DNA from: Firmicutes bacterium TM09-10
GTDB taxonomy: Bacteria > Bacillota > Clostridia > Lachnospirales > Lachnospiraceae
Direction of reading: 5' to 3'
Assembly: GCA_003481005.1 (NCBI GenBank)
Contig: QUKC01000021.1
Coordinates: 1-54,071, forward strand
DNA length: 54,071 nucleotides
Shown: piece after piece, positions 33,789 to 42,126 of the stretch
Position numbering within the stretch: the stretch's first letter is position 1
Layout: the number at the start of each line of letters is the position of its first letter
Notes under the pieces: model-generated
Database searches by the model: none
The model's input: only the letters and a program-made list of their open reading frames with translations
Told to the model about the DNA's origin: nothing
Position numbers and translations under genes: made by a program

Positions 33789-35189
33789 TTACTGCTTTCG
33801 TGGGGCGGCTTTCTCGCCAGGCGCTTTCTCATCCTGATACAGCATCCACGAAGTCACGAAGCTGACCACAAACGCCACCCCGATCACAAGGGTATATTGC
33901 AGCGTATCATCCGTCGTAATCAGATATCCGAACAGTCCGGTTATGCCATAAGCTGTCGCTCCAATTCCTGTCCATCCGGCAATCAGTGCACCGCAGGCTC
34001 CTCCGATCATTCCTGCCACAAACGGTTTTATGTAACGGATATTGACACCGAAAATTGCAGGCTCGGTGATACCTAAAAATGCGGACAGTGAAGCCGGCAG
34101 TGCAAGGGCTTTTACCTTGCTGTTTTTGGTTTTTAATGCCAGAGCAAGCGCCGCTGCGCCCTGACCGACATTGGCTGCCGTCGCAATCGGCATCCACGTA
34201 TTGAAACCGCTGTTTGAAATCAGTCCCGCTTCCAGCGCGCTATACATATGATGTACGCCCGCTACAACCGTCGGCGCATAGACCGCGCCGCACAGTGCCG
34301 CACCGATTCCAAAGGGAAGCGTAATCAGCCACTGAGCGCCTTCCAGTACGCCGTTTTCCACCCAGGAAAAAACAGGTCCGAAAATTGTCAAGGTCAAATA
34401 CCCAGTTACAAGAACCGTCACAAGCGGCGTCACAAACAGGTCGATCATTTCCGGAACGATCTTGTGCAGTTTCTTTTCCAGCATACTCATAAACCATACT
34501 GCGATCACAACCGGAATGACATGTCCCTGATAGCCGACAAGCTCGATCTGATACAACCCGAACCATGCATTCAATTTCGGAATGCTTTCTGCCCCTACAA
34601 CACTCCATGCATTCATCAGATCCGGATGGATCATAATCATCCCGATAACTGCACCAAGATACAGGTTTCCGCCAAATACCTTTGCCGCGCTGATCGCGAT
34701 CAGGATCGGCAGAAAAACAAATGCCGCATTGGAGAACAGGTGAAGGATCGTATAGGTACCGGACTGCTCCATTGCAGGATAAACCTCACAAAGTCCTTCC
34801 AGAATCCCCACCAGCAGACCGCTGGCTACCATCGCCGGAATAATCGGAATAAATACATCTCCCAATGTATTTCCTGTACGTCTCCAAAAACTCATCTTTG
34901 TGCCTGCTGCCTGTCGAACCTCTTCTGTGGAGGCTGCGCTGATGCCCGCGATCTGGATAAATTCATCGTAAACCTTGTTGACCGTTCCCGTCCCGAAAAT
35001 AATCTGCAGCTGTCCTGGCACAAAAAAGACGCCCTTCACTCCGTCGATTGCTTCGATTGCCTCCTTGCTGCACTTGGCATTGTCTCCGATGACCAGACGC
35101 AGCCGCGTCGCACAGTGCGCAGCGCTGATGATATTTTTCCTGCCTCCTATGTTGTCACAGATCTTCTGTGCTGTTTTCCTGTAATCCAT
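33789..35189 (-). CDS. PTS system EIIBC component, sucrose/beta-glucoside family (sucrose type likely)
   Basis: 466 residues. The EIIB domain (1-85) carries the phosphorylated Cys26 in SAAHCATRLRLV. The EIIC domain (about 105-450) has about ten membrane segments with GVHHMYSALEAGLI and FLGITEPAIFGVNIRYIKPFVAGMIGG, closest to sucrose-type permeases (ScrA/SacP). No EIIA domain or sucrose-6-phosphate hydrolase gene is nearby, so it must use a EIIA from elsewhere. It has its own promoter and terminator. Sucrose specificity is inferred from family resemblance and from a ScrR-like LacI regulator 2 kb away. Confidence 0.85.
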   Translation of the reverse strand: MDYRKTAQKICDNIGGRKNIISAAHCATRLRLVIGDNAKCSKEAIEAIDGVKGVFFVPGQLQIIFGTGTVNKVYDEFIQIAGISAASTEEVRQAAGTKMSFWRRTGNTLGDVFIPIIPAMVASGLLVGILEGLCEVYPAMEQSGTYTILHLFSNAAFVFLPILIAISAAKVFGGNLYLGAVIGMIMIHPDLMNAWSVVGAESIPKLNAWFGLYQIELVGYQGHVIPVVIAVWFMSMLEKKLHKIVPEMIDLFVTPLVTVLVTGYLTLTIFGPVFSWVENGVLEGAQWLITLPFGIGAALCGAVYAPTVVAGVHHMYSALEAGLISNSGFNTWMPIATAANVGQGAAALALALKTKNSKVKALALPASLSAFLGITEPAIFGVNIRYIKPFVAGMIGGACGALIAGWTGIGATAYGITGLFGYLITTDDTLQYTLVIGVAFVVSFVTSWMLYQDEKAPGEKAAPRKQ

Positions 35190-35247
35190 GGTAACCCCCG
35201 CCCTCTGTTTTCACGACATTTTGTAAATTCACGTTTTCGCCAAAAAG

Positions 35248-35277
35248 AGTATACATCTTTTCAGGCAACTTATACAA
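35248..35277 (-). promoter_or_regulatory. PTS gene promoter
   Basis: On the minus strand TTGTAT (35277-35272), 18-bp spacer, TATACT (35253-35248). Just downstream lies GCGAAAACGTGAAT, only weakly like a catabolite-response element. Confidence 0.6.
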
Positions 35278-35279
35278 GC

Positions 35280-35313
35280 AGCTCCGACAATCCTTTTTTA
35301 GATTGCCGGAGCT
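35280..35313 (-). terminator. Hairpin after the DUF4097 gene
   Basis: AGCTCCGRCAATC/GATTGYCGGAGCT stem of 12 pairs with an 8-nt loop and only a weak T-tract. It probably ends the membrane protein/DUF4097 transcript just before the PTS promoter. Confidence 0.55.
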
Positions 35314-35339
35314 GTCTCTACGTCTTTATAAAATTGAAA

Positions 35340-36374
35340 TCACTCCTCTTCGTCTACAGATTTTGTTTCTGCAACTGTTTCTTCCAAAGTGCTTCGCGCA
35401 ACATTCTCCCGGATTTTGATATCGCCGTTTTCTGCGGATACCCGGATGACAGCACTGCCGGGTGCCTGTTTTCTGTACTCTGCTGCGTCTCCGTTCTCAT
35501 TTTCCATCATCTCATATCCCGAAAAATGAATTTCACCATATTCTGTGTAGAGATCATATCCATATGCATCCGCCTTCTGCATTTCGTATATGTTCGTATC
35601 CCCGTAACTGTTTTTTACGTCCAGCGTGCCCTGCGTTCCTGCAAAAACAGTTACCGAACCATTCTCCGCTTCCAAAGACGCCTGTGTGCTTTCGATACAG
35701 CCAATGTTCAGATCTCCATACAGACCGGTGATCTCTACCTTATTACCGGTCAGATTTCCGGTCTTGATGTCACCGTCTTCGTCGTAAATACTCAGGTCAA
35801 TTCCGTTCCAGTCCTCCATTTTAATCTCACCATAGCTCGTCTTTACAGAAAGCTTCTCTGCAGAAAGATTCGCTGCAAGATCGATATCCCACGGTGCATC
35901 GACCGAAACCTCTTTCAGCCTGGCACCCTTCGGCACTGTGATTTTCACATAAGGATCATCCTGCCGCCGTTCTCCTTCTTCTCCCCAGAGCCGGAAATAC
36001 CACCGATTTCCTTCCTGCGTTTCTCCGAAATCGCCTTCTTTCACTATGAGTGTTCCATTCTCCACCTGACACACCGGTTCTTCCCGATCGCCTGCCAGAA
36101 GATATTCAACACTATAAGAATCGCCTTCCTCCAAAGAAAACTCTCCGTATTTCAGATCCACCTCAATTTTTTCAAACGCTGCCAGCTGCTTCTGTCCGGC
36201 ATAATCCTGTACCGTCTCCGGGCAGGCTGTTGTCTCTTTCAAATGAATTCCTTCGTTATCCAGATAAAACACCGGGCTTCCTCCCATCGCAATCCCAATG
36301 CCAATACAGATGCCGCCTGCTGCCAACAGACCTGTCGAGATCAGAAGCGTCTTTTTCAATGTTTTATTTTTCAT
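35340..36374 (-). CDS. DUF4097-family beta-strand repeat membrane protein
   Basis: 344 residues. One N-terminal membrane anchor (about 10-30; LLISTGLLAAGGICIGIGIAMGG) is followed by an extracytoplasmic region of repeated short beta strands (VSVDAPWDIDLAANLSAEKLSVKTSYGEIKMEDWNG, GNKVEITGLYGDLNIG, GTLDVKNSYGDTNIY). This is the DUF4097 beta-helix style, with an acidic tail. Such proteins usually travel with a PadR regulator and a DUF1700 protein and are linked to envelope-stress sensing, but no mechanism is established. Its ATG overlaps the upstream gene by 11 bases. Confidence 0.8.
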   Translation of the reverse strand: MKNKTLKKTLLISTGLLAAGGICIGIGIAMGGSPVFYLDNEGIHLKETTACPETVQDYAGQKQLAAFEKIEVDLKYGEFSLEEGDSYSVEYLLAGDREEPVCQVENGTLIVKEGDFGETQEGNRWYFRLWGEEGERRQDDPYVKITVPKGARLKEVSVDAPWDIDLAANLSAEKLSVKTSYGEIKMEDWNGIDLSIYDEDGDIKTGNLTGNKVEITGLYGDLNIGCIESTQASLEAENGSVTVFAGTQGTLDVKNSYGDTNIYEMQKADAYGYDLYTEYGEIHFSGYEMMENENGDAAEYRKQAPGSAVIRVSAENGDIKIRENVARSTLEETVAETKSVDEEE

Positions 36375-36927
36375 CGCTGTCCGTCTCCTTTCTCTCCAGC
36401 AGGTGAAATCCGTTGCTGTCTGTTTCAGCAGCAGATGTGCCCGTCATCTGTTCGCCGGGCGCTGCCTCAGGTTCCGGCTCTGCGCTGCCGGCTTTTTTCT
36501 TTCCGCCAGCCTTGCTGCGGATCCATAAAATTCCTTTCCAGATCAGCCACACCAGTCCGATCAGCAATGCTGTGCCCAGGATTGCTGATCCTGTCATCAT
36601 AAAGCCGCTGCCCAGAATCGCAAAGCCGCTGCCAACCGCATGAAACATCGAAACAATTCCTGTCCCGATGAAAAACAGTCCGCCCAGAAGCAGTGCTGCC
36701 AGAACAAGGATCATTCCGATGCCGCAGGCTGCGCTGCAGGCCAACAGACCGAGCACGCAGGCACCCAGTGCTACTGCAATGCCGACTGCAGCGGCAAGCA
36801 GTCCGAGCCCTACCGGAACCACCACCGGCAGGGCACATAATCCGAGAAGGATCACCAGTACGATCTGCCAGGGCTTCCAGTTTGATTTTTGCTGTGTTAC
36901 AGATTGTTTTGTTTTTGTTTCGTTCAT
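36364..36927 (-). CDS. Small multi-pass membrane protein paired with DUF4097
   Basis: 187 residues from ATG 36927, which has GCGAGGAA upstream. Charged N terminus (MNETKTKQSVTQQKSNW), then a long Gly/Ala/Leu-rich hydrophobic region (about 20-125) that could form three or four helices, and a charged tail (KAGGKKKAGSAEPEPEAAPGEQ). Its place before a DUF4097 gene is where a DUF1700 (HAAS) protein normally lies, but the N-terminal HAAS helix bundle is missing. Function unknown; probably a partner of the DUF4097 protein. Confidence 0.7.
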   Translation of the reverse strand: MNETKTKQSVTQQKSNWKPWQIVLVILLGLCALPVVVPVGLGLLAAAVGIAVALGACVLGLLACSAACGIGMILVLAALLLGGLFFIGTGIVSMFHAVGSGFAILGSGFMMTGSAILGTALLIGLVWLIWKGILWIRSKAGGKKKAGSAEPEPEAAPGEQMTGTSAAETDSNGFHLLERKETDSDEK

Positions 36928-36974
36928 TGCTATTCCTCGCTTTCTCTTTCTGAGTACAAGCATACCGACACAAC

Positions 36975-37008
36975 AAAAAAAGCTCCCGTCGAAACTGTGG
37001 AAGCTTTT
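36975..37008 (-). terminator. Terminator of the LacI-type gene
   Basis: On the minus strand AAGCTTCC, loop, GGGAGCTT, then TTTTTGTTG. It follows the regulator stop (37031) by about 22 bases. Confidence 0.8.
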
Positions 37009-37030
37009 CCAAAACAATTCTTAATTTTTT

Positions 37031-38020
37031 CTAAATCGCAGTTTGGCGCGTCGTCCCTCTCTCCTCTATACGAAAACCCATTTTAATTTCTTTTCCCGCA
37101 GGATTTCCATTCATCAGCTCCAGCAAAAGCCGCGCCGCCTCCTGTCCGCTGGTCTGGTAAAAAAAGTGCACGCTGGAAAGCTTCGGCGCAACGATCCGCC
37201 CGGAAACCGTGTCGCCCACGCCGGAAATCGCAACCTGCTGCGGAATCCGGATCTGATGCTCCTGCAGCCAGCCAAGCGCGCCGAGGGCTACGGAATCCGT
37301 TGCCCCAAATACTGCATCAATCTCCGGATGCCGCTCCCATAAACGTCCCATTGCTTCATAGCCGTCCTCCACAGAAAAAGCACTTTCCTCATAAAAGCTG
37401 TTGTCCCAGTCTATTCCCTTTTCTTCCAGAACATCCAAAAATCCACGGAAACGTTCTTCCCCGGTTGCATGGTCCCGCTTCGTCACGCCAAGATACGCAG
37501 GATGCTTCGCATCCTTTAACATCATACGCGCAGATTCCTTTGCTGCAAGATAATCATCCTGATAAACGCAGCTGTATCCTTCCAGCTTCTGTCCCAGCAC
37601 CACGACCGGAACCTGCAGCGCGCGCAGTGCACGCTTGTGGGCCGGTGTGAAAATCGTCCCGATCAGGATAATCCCGTCCACCTGATTTTCAGAAAAGAGC
37701 TTTAAATACTCCACTTCCTCGCGTTCCTGGTTTTCCGTGTTTGCCAAAAGCAGCCAGAAGCCCGCCTGCTTTAACTCCTTGCTGATCCCGGAGATCATCC
37801 CGCTGATGGATTCGGAATTGATCTTCGGGATGATCACACCGATCTGCTTCGTCTTTTTGGTACGCAGCATCTGCGCCTGCGCAGACGGTTTATAACCGGT
37901 CTCCTCGATCACTCTGCGGATCTGTTCCCGCTTTTCTGCACTGACATAGCCATCGTTAAAGTAACGGGAAACGGTGGCCCGGGAGACATTTGCCAGCTTT
38001 GCAATTTCATTTATGTTCAT
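37031..38020 (-). CDS. LacI/GalR-family transcription regulator
   Basis: 329 residues from ATG 38020; the longer open frame includes the promoter and is rejected. The N-terminal helix-turn-helix MNINEIAKLANVSRATVSRY and hinge (YKPSAQAQMLRTKKTKQIGV) are followed by a sugar-binding periplasmic-like domain (IGVIIPKINSESISGMISGI to the end). It resembles sucrose regulators (ScrR/MsmR branch). Its promoter overlaps a TGAGATTGATCTCA palindrome, so autoregulation is likely. The PTS gene 2 kb downstream is a plausible target, but the same palindrome is not seen there. Confidence 0.88.
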   Translation of the reverse strand: MNINEIAKLANVSRATVSRYFNDGYVSAEKREQIRRVIEETGYKPSAQAQMLRTKKTKQIGVIIPKINSESISGMISGISKELKQAGFWLLLANTENQEREEVEYLKLFSENQVDGIILIGTIFTPAHKRALRALQVPVVVLGQKLEGYSCVYQDDYLAAKESARMMLKDAKHPAYLGVTKRDHATGEERFRGFLDVLEEKGIDWDNSFYEESAFSVEDGYEAMGRLWERHPEIDAVFGATDSVALGALGWLQEHQIRIPQQVAISGVGDTVSGRIVAPKLSSVHFFYQTSGQEAARLLLELMNGNPAGKEIKMGFRIEERGTTRQTAI

Positions 38021-38062
38021 TTCAAAAAATCCATCCTCAATCTCTGCAGCATTTTTCTTTTG

Positions 38063-38104
38063 TGAGATTGATCTCAGTATACCATTCCGTCTGAAAATCT
38101 GCAA
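38063..38104 (-). promoter_or_regulatory. Promoter and operator of the LacI-type gene
   Basis: On the minus strand TTGCAG (38104-38099), 17-bp spacer, TATACT (38081-38076). A palindrome TGAGAT-TG-ATCTCA (38063-38076) abuts the -10 box, a classical repressor position. Confidence 0.7.
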
Positions 38105-38119
38105 GCAGAATACAGCGCC

Positions 38120-39100
38120 TTATCCCAACACCTCCCGGTATACGCGCAGCACATTTTCTCCCATGACCTTATCACGCTGTCTGGCGGTAAGCCCTGCCTT
38201 TGCAAGCGCATCCTCCAGAACCGGCATTGCGTCTGCGCCCGGGAGCTCTGCATGGGTCCGAATTCCGTCAAAATCGCTGCCCAGTCCCAGACAGTCCTCT
38301 CCGCCGACTTTTATGATATGTGCCGCATGGCGTGCCACGTCTGCAGCTGTGCCCGGATAGTCCTTTTGGGCATTTAAAAAGGACGGACAGAAGTTCAGTC
38401 CGGTCACACCGCCTTTTTCTGCCAACAGGCGGATCATGTCGTCCGTCAAATTGCGCACCGCCGGACAGATTGCGCGGGCGTCGGAATGGCTTGCGACAAA
38501 GGGACGCTTCGCATGGGACGCCACGTCATAAAAGCCCGCGTCCGACAGATGGGACACATCCACGATCATTCCGAGCCGCTCCATCTCTTCCAGAAATAAA
38601 AATCCGAACTCTGTCAGCCCATCCTTCGTATTCGGAACCGTCCTATCCGGCTTGCCATCCCCGGAAATGGCAAAATTCGGAAAACCGATCTCGTTTGGAA
38701 AATTCCAGGTCAGCGTCAACATTCGGACACCTCTGTCATAAAATTCCCGCAGCTTTTCCAGGCTGCCCTGACACACCGCACCCTCTTCGATTGTCAAAAG
38801 CGCGCTCATGCGCCCGTTTTTCTGATTTTCCAAAATGTCGTTATAGCATCTGACCTGACCAATCTGCTCCGGAAACAGTGCCATCTGCCGATCAAAGCAG
38901 TCCGCCAGTGTCAGCGCCTGCTGATATGGATCTTCACAATTTTCTATACAGACGAACAGTGCAAAATTCTGAAGCAGGTAATCCCCCTGTTTCATCTTAT
39001 CCAGACGAATATGCAGTCTGTTGTCCTGCAGTGTCCACCCTTTTTCTTTGTTTTCATAAAGTGCTGCGATCGTGTCGCAGTGCATATCAACAACTTTCAT
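38120..39100 (-). CDS. Membrane dipeptidase (peptidase family M19)
   Basis: 326 residues from ATG 39100, which has GGAGG upstream. Zinc-binding features of renal-type dipeptidases are present: VDMHCDTIAALYEN at the N terminus, the Glu in TIEEGAVCQG, His in VDVSHLSDAGFYDV and RPFVASHSDARAI, and Asp in GLGSDFDGI. It probably cleaves dipeptides in the cytoplasm; no signal peptide is seen. It is monocistronic between the yajC terminator and the LacI-type promoter. Confidence 0.9.
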   Translation of the reverse strand: MKVVDMHCDTIAALYENKEKGWTLQDNRLHIRLDKMKQGDYLLQNFALFVCIENCEDPYQQALTLADCFDRQMALFPEQIGQVRCYNDILENQKNGRMSALLTIEEGAVCQGSLEKLREFYDRGVRMLTLTWNFPNEIGFPNFAISGDGKPDRTVPNTKDGLTEFGFLFLEEMERLGMIVDVSHLSDAGFYDVASHAKRPFVASHSDARAICPAVRNLTDDMIRLLAEKGGVTGLNFCPSFLNAQKDYPGTAADVARHAAHIIKVGGEDCLGLGSDFDGIRTHAELPGADAMPVLEDALAKAGLTARQRDKVMGENVLRVYREVLG

Positions 39101-39213
39101 AAAATCCTCCATTCCGCAGGCGCTTTGTGCCGAAGGTGTCGCGTGGAAAACGTCCAGTTCGGCTCTGCGATCCCAGCTACTTTGTGATGCCTGCGTCACA
39201 AATCGCTGTGTGA

Positions 39214-39266
39214 CAAAAAACCGGAACACACGTCCTGTGAGCCTGTCACATGCGCATATTCCGGTT
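39214..39266 (-). terminator. Terminator of the tgt-yajC operon
   Basis: On the minus strand AACCGGAA pairs with TTCCGGTT, which is followed by TTTTG; an inner GTGACA/CTCAC element closes the loop. It lies 26 bases after the yajC stop. Confidence 0.8.
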
Positions 39267-39291
39267 CTTTTATCTGTCTCTAAAATTCGTC

Positions 39292-39633
39292 TTATTTCTT
39301 CTTTGTATCTGCAGGTGCTTCTGCATCAGCCTTTTCCACCTGTACGATCGCGCTCTTCTGCATCGGAATACGGCAGTTTTTGTTGTTGCCGAACTCAACG
39401 ATAACGGTATCATCTGTGATGTCGATGATGATTCCGTAGAAGCCGCTGGTGGTCAGGACGCAATCTCCGATCTCCAGAGTAGAAAGCATTGCGCTGGTCT
39501 TCTTCTGCTCTTTCTTCTGCGGACGATACAGTACGAAGTAGAAAAATACACCAAAAACTACCACATACATTAAAATAAGCGGAATCATGCTGCCTGCGCT
39601 TGCTGACTCAGATGCTGTCAGTAAAATACTCAT
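39292..39633 (-). CDS. yajC: Preprotein translocase subunit YajC
   Basis: 113 residues. One membrane helix (about 15-38; SMIPLILMYVVVFGVFFYFVLYRPQKKEQKK, with the family RPQ motif right after it) precedes a small cytoplasmic beta domain (LEIGDCVLTTSGFYGIIIDITDDTVIVEFGNNKNCRIPMQKSAIVQV). It associates with SecDF in protein export. As in many bacteria it follows tgt, but secD/secF are not next here; a terminator follows. AGGAGG precedes ATG 39633. Confidence 0.93.
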   Translation of the reverse strand: MSILLTASESASAGSMIPLILMYVVVFGVFFYFVLYRPQKKEQKKTSAMLSTLEIGDCVLTTSGFYGIIIDITDDTVIVEFGNNKNCRIPMQKSAIVQVEKADAEAPADTKKK

Positions 39634-39709
39634 TTTCTATATTCCTCCTGGTTTATAAAGTAAAACCCTGCCCTGCAGGATTCTCCATGCCCGGTCTCTT
39701 TACCGTAGC

Positions 39710-40867
39710 CTATTTTCCATCATACACAATTCTTTGCATGCCGTCAAGTTTTCGCTTCTTATACGCTGCAAATTCTCCCTTATCCAGCGCATCCCGGATT
39801 TCTGTCATCATCGTATTATAGAAATACAGGTTGTGCATGACGCACAGGCGCATGCCCAGCATCTCTTTTGCTTTTAACAGGTGACGGATATAGGCTCTGG
39901 AATACCGTCTGCAGACAGGGCATTGACACCCTGGCTCGATGGGCTGCATATCCAGCTCATACTGCGCATTGAACAGATTGATCTTGCCGAAGTTTGTATA
40001 TAGATGTCCATGACGTCCGTTTCTGGTGGGATATACGCAGTCAAAAAAGTCCACACCGCGTTCCACTGCCTCCAAAATATTTGCAGGTGTACCGACTCCC
40101 ATCAGATAGGTCGGTTTGTCCACGGGCAAATAGGGAACTGTCTCTTCCAGAATATGATACATTTCCTCATGGGTCTCACCGACTGCAAGACCGCCGACCG
40201 CATAACCGTCCAGATCCAGGTCTGTAATCCGTTTGGCATGCTCTACTCGGATATCCGAGTAAATTGCACCCTGGTTAATACCGAACAAAAGCTGCTGCTT
40301 ATTGATCGTATCGTCCAGGCTGTTCAGGCGAGCCATCTCTTTTTTGCAGCGTTCCAGCCATCTTGTCGTCCGGTCTACGGAAGGCTGCACGTAGCTTCTC
40401 TCCGCTTTTGCAGGCGCACACTCATCGAATGCCATTGCAATGGTAGATGCGAGGTTTGACTGAATCCGCATACTCTCTTCCGGTCCCATGAAGATCTTAT
40501 GCCCGTCGATATGGCAGCGGAAGGTTACCCCCTCCTCTTTGATCTTCCGCAGACCAGCCAGTGAAAACACCTGAAATCCGCCGGAATCGGTCAAAATCGG
40601 CTTATTCCAGCTCATAAAGCGATGCAGTCCACCCATCGCCTTGATCTTTTCATCACCGGGACGCACATGCAGATGATAGGTGTTGGAAAGCTCCACCTGT
40701 GTGCCCAGTCCTTCCAGATCCTCCGTAGAAACCGCACCCTTGATCGCAGCAACAGTTCCGACATTCATAAAAACCGGTGTCTGGATCGTACCATGCACAG
40801 TTTCCATTACCGCACGTTTTGCACGTCCCTCCTGTTTCAATACCTTATAAGTCATCTTTTCACTCAT
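39710..40867 (-). CDS. tgt: tRNA-guanine transglycosylase (queuine tRNA-ribosyltransferase)
   Basis: 385 residues from ATG 40867 (MSEKMTYKV), with GGAG 8 bases upstream; the ATG at 40879 includes that site. It exchanges guanine-34 for preQ1 in GUN-anticodon tRNAs. TDSGGFQVFSL holds the active-site Asp, GVDFFDCVYPTRNGRHG the nucleophile region, and CQCPVCRRYSRAYIRHL the zinc site. The start lies immediately after the acyltransferase stop, with its ribosome site inside that gene, so translation is coupled. No other queuosine gene is present. Confidence 0.94.
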   Translation of the reverse strand: MSEKMTYKVLKQEGRAKRAVMETVHGTIQTPVFMNVGTVAAIKGAVSTEDLEGLGTQVELSNTYHLHVRPGDEKIKAMGGLHRFMSWNKPILTDSGGFQVFSLAGLRKIKEEGVTFRCHIDGHKIFMGPEESMRIQSNLASTIAMAFDECAPAKAERSYVQPSVDRTTRWLERCKKEMARLNSLDDTINKQQLLFGINQGAIYSDIRVEHAKRITDLDLDGYAVGGLAVGETHEEMYHILEETVPYLPVDKPTYLMGVGTPANILEAVERGVDFFDCVYPTRNGRHGHLYTNFGKINLFNAQYELDMQPIEPGCQCPVCRRYSRAYIRHLLKAKEMLGMRLCVMHNLYFYNTMMTEIRDALDKGEFAAYKKRKLDGMQRIVYDGK

Positions 40868-40868
40868 C

Positions 40869-41987
40869 TTAATCTCCATTCCAGATTTTCTTTAATTTAT
40901 CATCCGCTTTTTGGAAAAAGCCTGCGATCGCCGTACTTTTTTCAAAGGGTGCAAACAGTTTTTGCCGAAGCAGCTCGATCGCTGTACATACCAGGTAGAT
41001 CGCTGCTATCACCCCAATACAGGCAAAGGGCAGATACCAGTGTCCAAGCCAGGCAGCGCCGTCGATTTTCGTCCAGAGGCTCTCCCGGATATAGTAGTGA
41101 TCATGGATCAGGTAAACGCCAAAGGACGCACCTGCAATCCGATTGATCAGGCCTGCGCCTCTTCCCGGTGCAATCCTCAGATTCAAAAATGCAAGAAACA
41201 AAAAAATCGACGCAGCTGTCACCAGAATCGAGCTATAGACATAAAACACACTATACCCCCACATCAGATCGTCCAGAAAGCTGATCGCGCCAAACGGAGA
41301 GGACAGCAGTGCCTCGATCACAAACCGGCTGAGGGGAATCAGCAGGGAGGTTCCAACTGCAGGCAGGAACCATTTCAGGAATTTTCCATCCGGCTGATAA
41401 TACAAACGGATATAGGCTCCGCACAGATAAATCGTCAAAAACCACGATATACTTACACCGCCGGCGGTATTAAGGGCCGAAGAAAAATAAAAAATGTTTG
41501 GCCACACAGACACCAAAGCCAGAGCCAGAGCACACGCACAGGCAAGCTGACGCTTCGTCAGTGCCAGAATCAGCTTATTCATCACCGGTGCCAGCACATA
41601 CATGCCTACGTACATGGAAACAAACCAGTAAAAATCCGACGAGATCGGTAAAATCGAATAGACCAGATATTCCAGGTCATGGGGTACATCTGTAAAAATC
41701 CAATAAATCGCCGTAATTCCCAAGGCATAAAACAGTACCTGAACCGCCATTTTTACAAGCTTCCAAAGGCTGAATCTCGATTCCGTCAGAAAGTAGCTGC
41801 TGATCAACAGATACAGATTGATACAGGTAAAGGAAACGCCAAACAACGTCCAAACCAGATAATAAGAAGCAGTCCCCATCTTCGCAGCTCCGATCAGATT
41901 TCCATGGTTCATCAGGTGTGCCGTCACAACAAATACCATGGCGAGAAGCCTGAGAAGCTCCAGATTCGCCTGTCTCGTTTTTTTCAT
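40869..41987 (-). CDS. Acyltransferase family 3 membrane protein
   Basis: 372 residues with about ten membrane segments. The N-terminal NLELLRLLAMVFVVTAHLMNHGN carries the conserved Arg and His of acyltransferase 3 (OafA/WecH type); DFYWFVSMYVGMYVLAPVMNKLI is also typical. These proteins acetylate or succinylate surface sugars or teichoic-acid-type polymers; the acceptor here is unknown, as no polysaccharide genes adjoin. It is first in a transcript with tgt and yajC. Its promoter is interlocked with that of aroC. Confidence 0.87.
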   Translation of the reverse strand: MKKTRQANLELLRLLAMVFVVTAHLMNHGNLIGAAKMGTASYYLVWTLFGVSFTCINLYLLISSYFLTESRFSLWKLVKMAVQVLFYALGITAIYWIFTDVPHDLEYLVYSILPISSDFYWFVSMYVGMYVLAPVMNKLILALTKRQLACACALALALVSVWPNIFYFSSALNTAGGVSISWFLTIYLCGAYIRLYYQPDGKFLKWFLPAVGTSLLIPLSRFVIEALLSSPFGAISFLDDLMWGYSVFYVYSSILVTAASIFLFLAFLNLRIAPGRGAGLINRIAGASFGVYLIHDHYYIRESLWTKIDGAAWLGHWYLPFACIGVIAAIYLVCTAIELLRQKLFAPFEKSTAIAGFFQKADDKLKKIWNGD

Positions 41988-42045
41988 AAATCAGATATAC
42001 CCCGTTTCTCTAGAAAATCGTTTTCACCATGCATAGATAAAAATT

Positions 42046-42090
42046 AGTATAACAGATTCCCTTGTATCCGTCAAAAAAATGTTTTATACT
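42046..42090. promoter_or_regulatory. Interlocked divergent promoters of acyltransferase and aroC
   Basis: Minus: TTGACG (42074-42069), 17 bp, TATACT (42051-42046). Plus: TTGTAT (42062-42067), 17 bp, TATACT (42085-42090). The two -35 regions overlap, so polymerase can occupy only one at a time. An AGGGAA-AA-TTCCCT palindrome (42093-42106) lies at the aroC transcript start, and the half-site TTCCCTT is repeated at 42057. Confidence 0.7.
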
Positions 42091-42126
42091 ATAGGGAAAA
42101 TTCCCTTATCGAAAGGAGTGTGTTTC

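Noticed and set aside
35225..35250. Catabolite-response element at the PTS promoter
   Set aside because: GCGAAAACGTGAAT keeps only part of the consensus; too weak to annotate as a site.
34248..36602. A 784-codon open frame on the plus strand
   Set aside because: It runs antisense across the PTS and DUF4097 genes, is Arg/His/Cys-rich with no domain, and has no ribosome site; it is a mirror of minus-strand codon use.
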